Below are positions 8,683 through 17,377 of a DNA stretch of 64,000 nucleotides, piece after piece. The DNA lies in assembly GCA_958295485.1 (NCBI GenBank), contig OY282354.1:1674001-1738000 (forward strand). Reading direction: 5' to 3'. A model generated the notes under the pieces. That model was given only the letters and a program-made list of their open reading frames with translations, was not told the DNA's origin and searched no databases. The first letter of the stretch is position 1. The number at the start of each line of letters is the position of its first letter. Source of the stretch: an uncultured Gammaproteobacteria bacterium. GTDB lineage: Bacteria; Pseudomonadota; Gammaproteobacteria; Eutrophobiales; Eutrophobiaceae. A program made the position numbers and the translations under genes.

Positions 8683-9553
8683 CATTGCCCGTTGATTCCG
8701 TGCTGGTGGCTATTTGTTGTCCCATGGCTACCCATTTACCGGCAACACAACCACTGTCCCACCTGATTTTATCCCGCTGCGTGAGCACGATCACCGTTGA
8801 ACCCATATTGAACCGCCCGACCTCATCCCCCCGTGAAAAATCAATGTTGCCGGAAGCGTCGTCATATCGCCACTTGTGAGTTTCACGATTGCGGGCCGGC
8901 GTAATTTGTCCATGCCAGACCGTTTCCATGGAACCGACGAACATCGCGCCTACGAATATAACTGAAAACATGCCGATTTGTGACCTGAAGGTGGTGACAA
9001 CACGGTCATTTCGGGCAAATAATTTATCGATTTTATTCGTCGTCGCCTCGGATACGGAAAATAACCTGCCCGGGATGTAAGCCATGCTTTGTAATTCCCC
9101 ATCTATGGGTATATGTATCCGATGATAATCCCCGGGGGAGAGATACAAGGTGATGAAGTTGCCGTTTTGGTAATACCGGATGTGCTCCCTGTCACCGTCT
9201 AATAATTCCTCGAGCGAATATGTTTTCCCTTTCACCTGGAAAATCCGGTTATCCTCAATCGTACCTGCTGCACTTATGGTGGCGTCAACGGGAGAGGTGA
9301 GGCCGCCGTCTATTGAGGCTATAGGCCGGACACCGGGTTTCAACCCCCGGGTAAAAAAATCATTAAAGGACAAAAATTCATCCGGGGAAGAGGGCGCCGC
9401 CAGACCCATGTCAACCTTATATCGACTTATGAACAACCGGATCAACATATTTTTCCAGGGACGCCATGAGCAGCGGGCTATCCTGTGCATCAACCCGGAA
9501 AGCAGGTGGTGGGGCAATACGTATTGTATCCCTATATTAATCAACGCCCACAT
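8678..9553 (-). CDS. psd: Phosphatidylserine decarboxylase
   Basis: Converts phosphatidylserine to phosphatidylethanolamine at the inner membrane using a pyruvoyl group formed by self-cleavage. The cleavage motif reads MGSTVIVL near the C-terminus (LGST in many homologues; the essential Gly-Ser is kept). Other family blocks are FNDFFTRGLKPGVRP, SPVDATIS and SPGDYHRIHIP. The length, about 291 residues, is normal for the bacterial family. Start taken at ATG 9553; a TTG two codons upstream is possible. The 3' end touches the 72-bp array. Confidence 0.95.
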   Translation of the reverse strand: MWALINIGIQYVLPHHLLSGLMHRIARCSWRPWKNMLIRLFISRYKVDMGLAAPSSPDEFLSFNDFFTRGLKPGVRPIASIDGGLTSPVDATISAAGTIEDNRIFQVKGKTYSLEELLDGDREHIRYYQNGNFITLYLSPGDYHRIHIPIDGELQSMAYIPGRLFSVSEATTNKIDKLFARNDRVVTTFRSQIGMFSVIFVGAMFVGSMETVWHGQITPARNRETHKWRYDDASGNIDFSRGDEVGRFNMGSTVIVLTQRDKIRWDSGCVAGKWVAMGQQIATSTESTGNG

Positions 9554-9580
9554 GTTCAACCCATAAATAAGAACCTATAA

Positions 9581-10163
9581 ATAAGGACACCCATAGATTA
9601 GGTTAGATGGAAAAAAGGATATAAATAAGAATACCCATTGTAAAGGATATAAATAAGGACACCCATAGATTGGGTTAGATGGAAATGGCTCTGGGATTTC
9701 TCCAGGAGAATGGTTTTCTCGCTTGATGATGACGTATTATCGCCCGACACAGCCGGTTTCAGCTTATTCAGGACGAGTGCAACCCGTCGCCGGGCAGCGC
9801 GGGTCAAATATAAATAAGGACACCCATAGATTAGGTTAGATGGAAATGGGTCTGGGATTTTTCCAGGAGAATGGTTTTCTCGCTTGATGATGACGTATTA
9901 TCGCCCGACACAGCCGGTTTCAGCTTATTCAGGACGAGTGCAACCCGTCGCCGGGCAGCGCGGGTCAAATATAAATAAGGACACTCATAGATTGGGTTAG
10001 ATGGAAATGGCTCTGGGATTTTTCCAGGAGAATGGTTTTCTCGCTTGATGGTGACGTACTGTTATTCTCTGTCCCTGAGAAGAAGCCCTGCTTTCGCCCG
10101 ACACAGCCGGTTTCAGCTTATTCAGGACGAGCGCAACCCGGCGCCGGACAGCGCGGGTCAAAG
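9581..10163. repeat. 161-bp tandem array with GGAC-headed REP-like motifs
   Basis: The motif ATAAATAAGGACACCCATAG recurs at about 9581 (alone), 9649, 9810 and 9971 (ACACTCATAG in the last); the last three are exactly 161 bp apart and head long repeat units that end CGCCGGGCAGCGCGGGTCAA. In two copies GGAC is followed by ACCCATAGATTGGGT or a one-base variant, a short hairpin (ACCCA/TGGGT), which is the layout of a REP element: tetranucleotide plus palindrome. The third unit carries a small insertion around 10053-10090. The array lies between psd and the RAYT transposase. Confidence 0.85.
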
Positions 10164-10193
10164 AGGTGAAGCTATCGGGGAACTATCAGGCAG

Positions 10194-11159
10194 CTAACGA
10201 CAACTCGCCGGGACAGGGACCTGCCAGAGCCATTGTTGGCCAATCGCCCGACAGTAGGTTTTGAGATGCGCCGTTGAGCCCAACGCTTTCTGCAGCCAGG
10301 GGCGGTGTGGCTGCATCGCCCGTTGCCAGCCTGCTGGCGTGATGCCGAGTTGGTCAATCAAGGGTGGATAAGCGGTCGGGATAGCGCCCCGCTTATCCTC
10401 ACGGAGGCGCTGTCCAGACCAGTCCAGCAATTGCAGATAGTCCTCAAAGTCAAACGGGAGCGTAGCGCTTATATCCGCCTCAGCTGCGGTCTCACGGGGC
10501 TGGAACGGCATTAACTCCGGGGCAGTCTGCGCCCGCCGGCGTTTGACCGAAGTATAATCAGATTGCGTCGGGGTGGAGCTCATCCCGGCCCGGACGGGGT
10601 TCAAGTCCACGTAGGCCAGGCACTGCAACACGGCAGCATCATCTAATAATGCCTGTGACTTGAAGCGGCCCTCCCAAAAGCGCCCCTTGCAGTCATCCTC
10701 GGCATTGGCGGCGCGGGCAATCTTCTCGTTCAGATAGCCCATGAAACGGCTGATGCTCGTCAGGATTTGGCGCATTCGGGCTATCTCTGTATCCACCTGC
10801 TCCAGCTCCGTCGCCGTCAGTACATCCCCCGCCTGAAACCGTTTCAGCAGGGGTCTGAGGGAATACAACTGTTGCCAACGCTCAAGCACCGCTGTTTGAG
10901 AGAGCGAGGCGGCCAACGCCAGGTTGACCCGGAGAACCACGTGGTAGTGATTGGACATGACGGCATAGCCGACGAGGTCGATACAGAAGGCTTGAGACAA
11001 GGCAAGGAGGCGCTGCTCGACCCAGCCGCGACGGTGTTCATAGCTGTTTCCGGTCAGCCGGTCGAACCCGCACAAGAAGGCGCGCCGGACACAGCGGGAG
11101 ATACAGTGATAGTAGGGGGTTTCATCCAGGCAGATTTGTCGGCGTCGTGCAATGGTCAT
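10194..11159 (-). CDS. REP-associated tyrosine transposase (RAYT, Y1/IS200-like)
   Basis: Single-strand DNA transposase of the HUH class. The 321-residue protein has the HUH-type motif in VMSNHYHVVLRVN (His-Tyr-His) and the RAYT blocks GRFWEGRFKSQALLD and YVDLNPVRAGM. The N-terminus begins MTIARRRQICLDETPYYHCI, the usual start of this family. RAYTs are single-copy, host-maintained enzymes linked to REP repeats. Here the gene is bracketed by inverted copies of the GGACACCCATAGATT motif. The frame is intact, so it may be active. Confidence 0.9.
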   Translation of the reverse strand: MTIARRRQICLDETPYYHCISRCVRRAFLCGFDRLTGNSYEHRRGWVEQRLLALSQAFCIDLVGYAVMSNHYHVVLRVNLALAASLSQTAVLERWQQLYSLRPLLKRFQAGDVLTATELEQVDTEIARMRQILTSISRFMGYLNEKIARAANAEDDCKGRFWEGRFKSQALLDDAAVLQCLAYVDLNPVRAGMSSTPTQSDYTSVKRRRAQTAPELMPFQPRETAAEADISATLPFDFEDYLQLLDWSGQRLREDKRGAIPTAYPPLIDQLGITPAGWQRAMQPHRPWLQKALGSTAHLKTYCRAIGQQWLWQVPVPASCR

Positions 11160-11217
11160 GGCTACCTCCTGTAGGGGTCAGGTCATCCTGTGCCGCCAAT
11201 GATACCAACATCCGACC

Positions 11218-11310
11218 GAATGTCAATTTATGGATGTCCTGAATCTGCTATCAATCTATGGGTGTCCTCTATTGCTGTTGCTGTCCCTCTCAATCTATGG
11301 GTGTCCTCTA
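11218..11310. repeat. REP-like motif copies on the 5' side of the RAYT gene
   Basis: Two clear copies of AATCTATGGGTGTCCT (about 11251 and 11294) and one diverged copy (TTTATGGATGTCCT near 11227) lie upstream of the transposase. They are in the opposite orientation to the GGACACCCATAGATT copies on the other side, so the gene is flanked by inverted motifs. The rest of the gap up to 11439 is AT-rich and probably holds the promoter of the ion transporter; no clear promoter boxes could be assigned. Confidence 0.8.
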
Positions 11311-11439
11311 TTGCAAAAATGTGGTTTTGATTTTCTAAACTTTAAAGATTATTTCCGATATAATTTGTAAGTCTTATGTCAATCCGTGGCTTGGCGCAGT
11401 TTATTTTTATATTTTTGTTTTGAGAATCAGGAACTTATA

Positions 11440-12870
11440 ATGATAATAAGAATTATTCTGGCGATTTTATCTACTTCTTTTTTCCCCGTAATGGTTATTG
11501 CCGCATCCGGGCACGAGGCGGCAACGACAATGGACGCTCCCCTGGAGTTTAATAATGCGATGTTAGTGTCGGCAATCATATTGGCCGTAACCTTCATTGG
11601 GATCTTTACCGAAATGCTGCATGGAATGGAACGGGTGAAAGTCGCCGCAGCGGGCGCCGTAATCATGGTGATTGCCGGGCAGATTTATGGTTTTTACTCG
11701 CCTGAACTTGCGGTAGAGGCCGTTGACTGGAACGTCGTTTTTCTATTAGGCGCCATGATGACCATTATCTCCATCATGATCCCGACTGGGGGATTTGACA
11801 TGCTGGCCTACAAGATTGCGAATTTCAGTAAAGGCCGGCTGTTTTTGCTACTGGCATTAACGGGCACCTGCGTGACGGTTTTATCGCTGTTACTGGATAA
11901 TGTCACTACGGTAGTCATTTTTGGGCCACTTATCATTCTTATCGCCCAGGCACAAAAAGTCAGTCCCATCCCTTATTTATTAGCCGCCGCATTACTGTCT
12001 AATACGGGTGGAGTCGCAACCCTGGTGGGAGACCCTCCCAATTTGATGATAGGTTCGGCGGCGAATATTTCTTTCAATGACTTTTTTATACACATGGGGC
12101 CGCCGGTCCTCATTGCCTTGATAGGCGTGCTTATATTATTAAAATACATTTTCAGGGAGGAACTGGCCGAGACGCCTGCTGACGTATCTGATTATTCGGT
12201 AGAAATTAAAAACAAGAAAGTATGGAATGCCTCTTTAATCATCCTCGGGCTCATGGTGTTTCTTTTCATGTTTCACCATCTACTGCACTGGGAACCCTGG
12301 TTTGTTGCGGCCATTGGCATGGCGGCGCTCAAATTCGCCTCCAAGGATATTGTTATGGAGAGAACTTTTGAAAGGGTGGAGGTCACCTTGCTGGTTTTTT
12401 TCATTGCATTGTTCATGCTGGTCGGCGGGGTTGAACACAGCCAGTTTCTCATGTACCTCGGCCAGTATATCACCCCGTTTGTGCAACATGACTTGCTGGT
12501 GGCGACGATCATATTGATGTGGGTGGCGGCAATCCTGTCCGCCGCCATTGACAATATCCCCTTCACGGCGGCGATTATCCCCATCATTCTGAGCATGGAA
12601 ACGGTGGGAATTAACGTTACCCCATTGTGGTGGGGATTGGCCATAGGCGCCGGCATGGGTGGAAACGGGACCCATATAGGCTCAACTGCAAACGTATTCA
12701 TCGTGACGATTTCAGAACGTTTGGCCCGCGCTGAAAATGATCCGAGCCTGCGTATCACCCCTGGATTATGGTTCAGGAAAGGCCTGCCGGTAATGTTATT
12801 GACCCTGATGTTATCGACGATCTTTTTTATTATTTTCTGGGACTTTTTATCAACGCCGCTTGGCGCATAA
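11440..12870 (+). CDS. NhaD/ArsB-type ion transporter (probable Na+/H+ antiporter)
   Basis: Polytopic inner-membrane transporter of the ion transporter superfamily, 476 residues with about 12 helices. Typical NhaD features are LSLLLDNVTTVVIFGP, NTGGVATLVGDPPNLMIG and AAIDNIPFTAAIIPI; the last two are paired re-entrant repeats. The first 21 residues look like a signal sequence (MIIRIILAILSTSFFPVMVIAA), as seen in some NhaD proteins. ATG 11440 is preceded by CAGGAAC; an upstream start at 11386 is less likely. Expected role: sodium extrusion or pH control. Other anions cannot be excluded. Confidence 0.85.
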   Translation: MIIRIILAILSTSFFPVMVIAASGHEAATTMDAPLEFNNAMLVSAIILAVTFIGIFTEMLHGMERVKVAAAGAVIMVIAGQIYGFYSPELAVEAVDWNVVFLLGAMMTIISIMIPTGGFDMLAYKIANFSKGRLFLLLALTGTCVTVLSLLLDNVTTVVIFGPLIILIAQAQKVSPIPYLLAAALLSNTGGVATLVGDPPNLMIGSAANISFNDFFIHMGPPVLIALIGVLILLKYIFREELAETPADVSDYSVEIKNKKVWNASLIILGLMVFLFMFHHLLHWEPWFVAAIGMAALKFASKDIVMERTFERVEVTLLVFFIALFMLVGGVEHSQFLMYLGQYITPFVQHDLLVATIILMWVAAILSAAIDNIPFTAAIIPIILSMETVGINVTPLWWGLAIGAGMGGNGTHIGSTANVFIVTISERLARAENDPSLRITPGLWFRKGLPVMLLTLMLSTIFFIIFWDFLSTPLGA

Positions 12871-12887
12871 AACTCACGATTTGTCTT

Positions 12888-13127
12888 TTATGGGCGCGTT
12901 TCTTCAAACCAGGGATCCAGTTCATCGGTCTTTAATTCTTCGATGGTATAGGCATTGAATGCCTGGTAAACCTTCCAATGGTAAATTTTTGTCTCTATAT
13001 CCAGCGCTTCCATAGCTTCGGCTTCACCCAGTCGGGCTTGGTATTTCTTTAATTGAGTTTCCGTATATTCACTGCATTTAACTATGAAATCGCTGATGAT
13101 TTTCTTCTTTTCCGCGGTACTGGTCAT
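12888..13127 (-). CDS. Small hypothetical protein, helical
   Basis: A 79-residue acidic protein, MTSTAEKKKIISDFIVKCSE..., predicted to be mainly helical and probably cytosolic. The ATG at 13127 is chosen because a run of G (CAGGGGGGAAACC) lies just upstream at ribosome-binding distance; an earlier start at 13175 lacks one. I do not recognise the family. It is convergent with the transporter gene and divergent from the Rieske oxygenase gene, so it is a single-gene unit. Confidence 0.6.
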   Translation of the reverse strand: MTSTAEKKKIISDFIVKCSEYTETQLKKYQARLGEAEAMEALDIETKIYHWKVYQAFNAYTIEELKTDELDPWFEETRP

Positions 13128-13312
13128 GGTTTCCCCCCTGTAAGAGTTTGGCTGTTCAAACGGTGAGAATAGCATAGCTTTGGGCAGCGGGAGCTCCGGT
13201 GTTCACTCCAGCTCCTTTTTGATTTTTGGAATGAATGAAGTACCATATTCAATGAGTAATCGATAGACTATCTACCTGCATACAGAATAAGAAATTTATC
13301 AGAGAGGGCGCC

Positions 13313-14557
13313 ATGACTGATTATGCTGCACAACCATTGCCTGATATCAGATTAACCGATCACCACCTTGATATCCTGGAACAGCTTGATGCGTCGAATG
13401 TTGAATTAGAGAAATGCATAAGCATGCCGCCGGCGGTCTATACCTCCGAGGACTGGTTTGAATTTGAGAAACGAGCGGTCTGGGATAGGGAATGGGTCTG
13501 TGTAGGTCATCACGGCACGATACCGAACCCGGGCGATTACGTGTCCATCACGATGAACGAAGACCCGCTCCTGGTGCAGCGGAAAGATGACGGCGGCGTG
13601 CGGGTCATGTCCGCTGTTTGCCAGCATCGCGGCCACGTGCTGGGCGAAGAAAAAGGCAATGCCAAGGTCTTTACGTGCCCCTTCCACGGCTGGTCCTATG
13701 ATGCAACGGGCAAGCTGGTCAGCGCCCCGGAGATGGATGCCCACGTCAGCTTGAAGGAATTGCAGCAGAAATATTGTCTGGCCACGTTGCGCACAGAGGT
13801 GTGGAACGGGTTTATCTTCGTCAATATGGACGGCAGGGCAAAACCGCTTGCGCCGCGCCTGAAACGCTTAGGCAAGGAAATTGAAAATCATAAGCTCGCG
13901 GAAATGGGGGGTATACCCACGGTGGATTGGGGTCCCAGCCCATGGAACTGGAAGTTTATGCATGAGAATGCCATCGAGCCCCATCATACCTGGTACTTGC
14001 ATAAGGGGCCTCACGATTTTGCCCCTTCCAGGTTGGCAACTTTTGCTGAATGGGACGATTTGGACGATGGCGCCATTTTTCATCCGACCGGGTTCCTGAA
14101 GCTGGATGGCAATTTTACCGCCGCCTTCAGTTGTTTGTTCCCGGTGATCGATGGATTGACTGAAAATGAACGCAAGCGGGTGATGTTTGCCTGCATCTTG
14201 CCCAACCTGTTCTTCGGTTGTGTGCCTGACGGCTGTTTTTATTATTGTATTCTGCCGCAAGGCGCCAACGCCATGACCATCCGGGTTGGTTTCGTCTATC
14301 CCAAATCGACCCTGCGGATGGATAATTTCGATATCATTTTTAAAACCGTCGTAACAGGTCTGGAAACATTGAACGATCAGGATACCGGCGCCAACACCAG
14401 CGTTCACCGGGGCCTTCGGTCACGTTTCGCGCCCCGGGGACGCTATGCGCCGAAAGAGGCGACCTTGCCGCAATTCAATCGCTGGTTGATAACCCGCTAC
14501 AAGGCCTATGCGGGCGAGCTTGAGAGGCAAAAGCAAAAGTCGAAACAGGCCGCTTAG
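13313..14557 (+). CDS. Rieske non-heme iron aromatic oxygenase, alpha subunit
   Basis: Catalytic subunit of a ring-hydroxylating or O-demethylating oxygenase, 414 residues. The Rieske 2Fe-2S domain shows CQHRGH near residue 102 and CPFHGW near residue 122. The catalytic domain has the mononuclear iron motif NAIEPHHTWYLHK around residues 221-233, with two histidines; the distal aspartate or glutamate was not pinpointed. No beta subunit, ferredoxin or reductase gene follows, so electron donors must be encoded elsewhere. It heads a tightly packed run of catabolic genes with a 14-bp gap to the next. The substrate is unknown; the context points to phenolic acids. Confidence 0.9.
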   Translation: MTDYAAQPLPDIRLTDHHLDILEQLDASNVELEKCISMPPAVYTSEDWFEFEKRAVWDREWVCVGHHGTIPNPGDYVSITMNEDPLLVQRKDDGGVRVMSAVCQHRGHVLGEEKGNAKVFTCPFHGWSYDATGKLVSAPEMDAHVSLKELQQKYCLATLRTEVWNGFIFVNMDGRAKPLAPRLKRLGKEIENHKLAEMGGIPTVDWGPSPWNWKFMHENAIEPHHTWYLHKGPHDFAPSRLATFAEWDDLDDGAIFHPTGFLKLDGNFTAAFSCLFPVIDGLTENERKRVMFACILPNLFFGCVPDGCFYYCILPQGANAMTIRVGFVYPKSTLRMDNFDIIFKTVVTGLETLNDQDTGANTSVHRGLRSRFAPRGRYAPKEATLPQFNRWLITRYKAYAGELERQKQKSKQAA

Positions 14558-14571
14558 TTGCACACATTGAC

Positions 14572-15315
14572 ATGAGCGACGAACTCCGGGAAATAAAAGG
14601 ATTGTTGGAGAAACTGGCTGCCAGGTTAGGCCATTTTGAAGATGTAGAAGCGATACAGCGATTGATTGTCACCTATGCGCGGGGCTGTGACCGCGGCAAT
14701 GATCCTGACGTTATCGCCCCCTGTTTTGCCGAAGACAGCGCCTGGGAGTGCAAGGGATTCGGGAAATACCATGGCCGGGAGAAACTGGCGAAAGGACTGC
14801 ACGGCATTGCCGGCGAGAAAATCTGGTGGTCGTTGCACTACATGATTTCCCCCCTCATCGATATCGCCCCTGATGGGCGGACGGCAACGGCATTCTGGTA
14901 CCTGTGGGAGTCGGCGACCGTGCCCAACCCGCACACCGATAAGGCGGAATCACATTGGATCGGCGGCACTTATGATTGCCAGTGCGTGAAACAGGATGGA
15001 CGGTGGCTTTTTCAATCCATGGAATTGAAACTGAACATGGTCAGCCCATACGAAGCGGGGTGGGTGAAGGCCAAATTTCCTGATGGCAGCCGTAATTCAC
15101 CTTACCTGATGAACCTGGAGAAGGGCGAATATCATTGGTGCGCCTGCGGCCGTTCCCGCAACCAACCGTTTTGTGACGGCTCCCACAAGGAAACAAAGCG
15201 CGTGCCGTTGGAATTTAAACTGGAAGAATTCCAGCACGTAGCCCTGTGTGGTTGCAAGTATTCTAAAACCAAACCCTGGTGTGACGGCTCACACTTGAAG
15301 CTCAATCTCGACTGA
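14572..15315 (+). CDS. SnoaL-like domain fused to two CDGSH iron-sulfur domains
   Basis: A 247-residue protein with an unusual architecture. Residues about 1-165 look like a SnoaL/NTF2-type fold, with VEAIQRLIVTYARGCDRGN and a helix-plus-sheet pattern as in small subunits or polyketide-cyclase-like proteins. Residues about 180-245 hold two CDGSH motifs, CACGRSRNQPFCDGSH and CGCKYSKTKPWCDGSH, each able to bind a 2Fe-2S cluster through three cysteines and one histidine. It sits between the Rieske oxygenase and a flavoprotein. A natural guess is that it serves as an oxygenase partner with its own electron-carrier tail. Confidence 0.8.
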   Translation: MSDELREIKGLLEKLAARLGHFEDVEAIQRLIVTYARGCDRGNDPDVIAPCFAEDSAWECKGFGKYHGREKLAKGLHGIAGEKIWWSLHYMISPLIDIAPDGRTATAFWYLWESATVPNPHTDKAESHWIGGTYDCQCVKQDGRWLFQSMELKLNMVSPYEAGWVKAKFPDGSRNSPYLMNLEKGEYHWCACGRSRNQPFCDGSHKETKRVPLEFKLEEFQHVALCGCKYSKTKPWCDGSHLKLNLD

Positions 15316-15325
15316 AACAACAACG

Positions 15326-16984
15326 ATGGTAACGAGAAGAAAGTTTTTAAAATCATCGTTCGCCGCCGCGGGAGTTCCTCTCGTCAGCCAGGCCGGGCAG
15401 GTACTGCCTGATGGCTCATCAACGGGCCCGGATGAGAAATTGCTGCCCGAGACATTGAGTCTGGCTGATTTTAATCAGGCTATCGCAGAATTGCGTCATG
15501 TTGTCGGCAAAAAGTGGGTTTTCACCGATGAAGAGCGTGAGCTGAGGACCTATCGGGACGTCTATGCAACGGTACCGGATGAAGCGCACATGCCATCCGC
15601 CGCGGTGGCGCCGAAAACCGTTGAAGAAATCCAGGCAATCCTGAAAATCGCCCGCAGCTATAAAATTCCGCTTTGGACCATTTCCACCGGCAAGAATTTT
15701 GCCTATGGCGGGCCGGCGCCGTTGAAACCCGGTAATTTCGTCCTCGATTTGAACCGCATGAAGCGCATCATCGAGGTCAATGAAGAGCATGGTTATGCGG
15801 TGGTTGAACCCGGCGTGAGTTATTTTGATTTGTATAACTATTTACAGGAACGCGGCAGCAAATTATGGATAGATCCCGCCGCGCCTGGTTGGGGCGGCGT
15901 ACTGGGCAATATGTCCGAGCACGGCGCCGGTTATACGCCCTACGGCGACCACCTGTTGATGAATTGCGGTATGCAGGTGGTGTTGGCGGACGGCACGGTG
16001 GTCGATACCGGTATGGGGTCCCTGTCGAACGCCGCCACCGCGAGTATGTACAAGTACGGTTGCGGCCCCTGGGTCGAAGGTATGTTCACCCAGTCCAATT
16101 TCGGCGTTATTACGAAAGCGGGCATCTGGCTGATGCCGGAACCGCCGGGCTACCGCCCTTACCTGGTTACCTTTCCCAGGGAGGAGGACCTCTACCAGAT
16201 CACGGAAATCGTCGGCCCCCTGAGACTCAATATGCTTATCCCCAACGCCGCGACCACGGTGGGTCTGATCTGGGAAGCGGCGCCCAGGGTCACAAGAAAG
16301 CAGTATTACAGCGGCAAGGGCCCAATGCCCATGAGCAACCGCCGGAAGATGGCGGACGACCTCGATATCGGCATGTGGAATTTTTATGGCGCTTTATATG
16401 GCCCTGAACCGATCATGGATAACAACTGGAAAGTATTGGAAGAAGCCTTTCGCAGCATCCCCGGCGCCAAGTTCTTCTTCGAAGGCGACCGGCCCGGCGA
16501 CCCGGCCTGGCGCTATCGGGTCAAGCTCATGCGCGGTGTGCCGAATATGACCGAGTTCAGCCTGATGAACTGGGTGGGCAGCGGCGCGCACATCGATTTT
16601 TCGCCGCGCTCCCCGGTCACCGGCGAGGATTCCATGAGACAGTTCACCTTGATCAGGGACCGCGCCCATGAGTACGGGTTCGATTACATCGGCGAGTTCC
16701 TGGTGGGGTGGCGGGAACTGCTGAATATCTTTCAGCTGGTCTTCGACCGCCTGAACGAGGATGAGCGACGCCGCGCCCACGAGTGCTTCGGCGTCATGGT
16801 CAACGATTTCGCCGAGCAGGGCTACGGCGAGTACCGCACCCACCTGGATTTCATGGATGAAGTCGCCGGAACTTACAACTGGAACGACGGGGCGCTGTGG
16901 AAGCTGCACCACCGGCTGAAACATGCGCTGGACCCGGATGGGATTTTATCGCCGGGTAAAAGCGGTATCTGGCCGGCTGCCTGA
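15326..16984 (+). CDS. Tat-exported VAO-family flavoprotein (4-cresol dehydrogenase-like)
   Basis: FAD-dependent oxidoreductase of the vanillyl-alcohol oxidase family, 552 residues. The N-terminus TRRKFLKSSFAAAG is a twin-arginine signal, so the enzyme is likely periplasmic. The FAD-binding half (about residues 85-270) includes PKTVEEIQAILKIARSYKIP, WTISTGKNFAYGG and AVVEPGVSYFDLYNYL. The C-terminal cap carries HIDFSPRSPVTGED. The next gene is a c-type cytochrome, the classic pairing of 4-cresol dehydrogenase and eugenol hydroxylase, which oxidise 4-alkylphenols and pass electrons to cytochrome c. Confidence 0.85.
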   Translation: MVTRRKFLKSSFAAAGVPLVSQAGQVLPDGSSTGPDEKLLPETLSLADFNQAIAELRHVVGKKWVFTDEERELRTYRDVYATVPDEAHMPSAAVAPKTVEEIQAILKIARSYKIPLWTISTGKNFAYGGPAPLKPGNFVLDLNRMKRIIEVNEEHGYAVVEPGVSYFDLYNYLQERGSKLWIDPAAPGWGGVLGNMSEHGAGYTPYGDHLLMNCGMQVVLADGTVVDTGMGSLSNAATASMYKYGCGPWVEGMFTQSNFGVITKAGIWLMPEPPGYRPYLVTFPREEDLYQITEIVGPLRLNMLIPNAATTVGLIWEAAPRVTRKQYYSGKGPMPMSNRRKMADDLDIGMWNFYGALYGPEPIMDNNWKVLEEAFRSIPGAKFFFEGDRPGDPAWRYRVKLMRGVPNMTEFSLMNWVGSGAHIDFSPRSPVTGEDSMRQFTLIRDRAHEYGFDYIGEFLVGWRELLNIFQLVFDRLNEDERRRAHECFGVMVNDFAEQGYGEYRTHLDFMDEVAGTYNWNDGALWKLHHRLKHALDPDGILSPGKSGIWPAA

Positions 16985-16987
16985 GTC

Positions 16988-17377
16988 ATGAAGCATTATT
17001 GCCATACATGCCTTCTGCCTCTACTGCTTTTACTGGCCGGCTGTGGGGATAAGCAGCCTGCCGACGCCGGCAAACCGGCGGGAGTTGTCGAACAGGCAAG
17101 CGTGGTCATGGCTGAAGAAGAGGGCAAGGAATTATTCGAACTGTACTGCATTGCCTGTCATGGCGCCGGCCCGGGCCATCCCGGAACCATGCGCCTGCAG
17201 GAAAGGCTGGGCGAGGAAAAAGCGGCCCTGCTCAACCGGGATGAATTACCGCCAGCGTATATCAAGACAGTAGTCAGGGAGGGTTTCAAATTGATGCCGC
17301 CGTTTCGCCCGACCGAAATTACCGACAGCCAGCTGGATGCGTTGACAGCTTATATAACGGCAGGAAAAGAAAGCTGA
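16988..17377 (+). CDS. c-type cytochrome lipoprotein, likely acceptor for the flavoprotein
   Basis: 129-residue protein with a lipoprotein signal peptide: hydrophobic LLPLLLLLAG followed by Cys near residue 19. One heme-binding motif, CIACH, lies in the segment FELYCIACHGAGPGHPG, and a probable axial methionine lies in KLMPPFRPTEI. It is the size of a single-domain class I cytochrome c. The gene starts 3 bp after the flavoprotein stop and its stop overlaps the UbiD start, so it is certainly co-translated. By analogy with PchC it should accept electrons from the VAO-family enzyme. Confidence 0.9.
   Translation: MKHYCHTCLLPLLLLLAGCGDKQPADAGKPAGVVEQASVVMAEEEGKELFELYCIACHGAGPGHPGTMRLQERLGEEKAALLNRDELPPAYIKTVVREGFKLMPPFRPTEITDSQLDALTAYITAGKES

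Noticed and set aside
8418-8879. Open frames on both strands through the 72-bp repeats (also 8397-8735 on the minus strand)
   Set aside because: The 72-bp period keeps any open frame open; the plus-strand frame also runs antisense into psd. No family resemblance.
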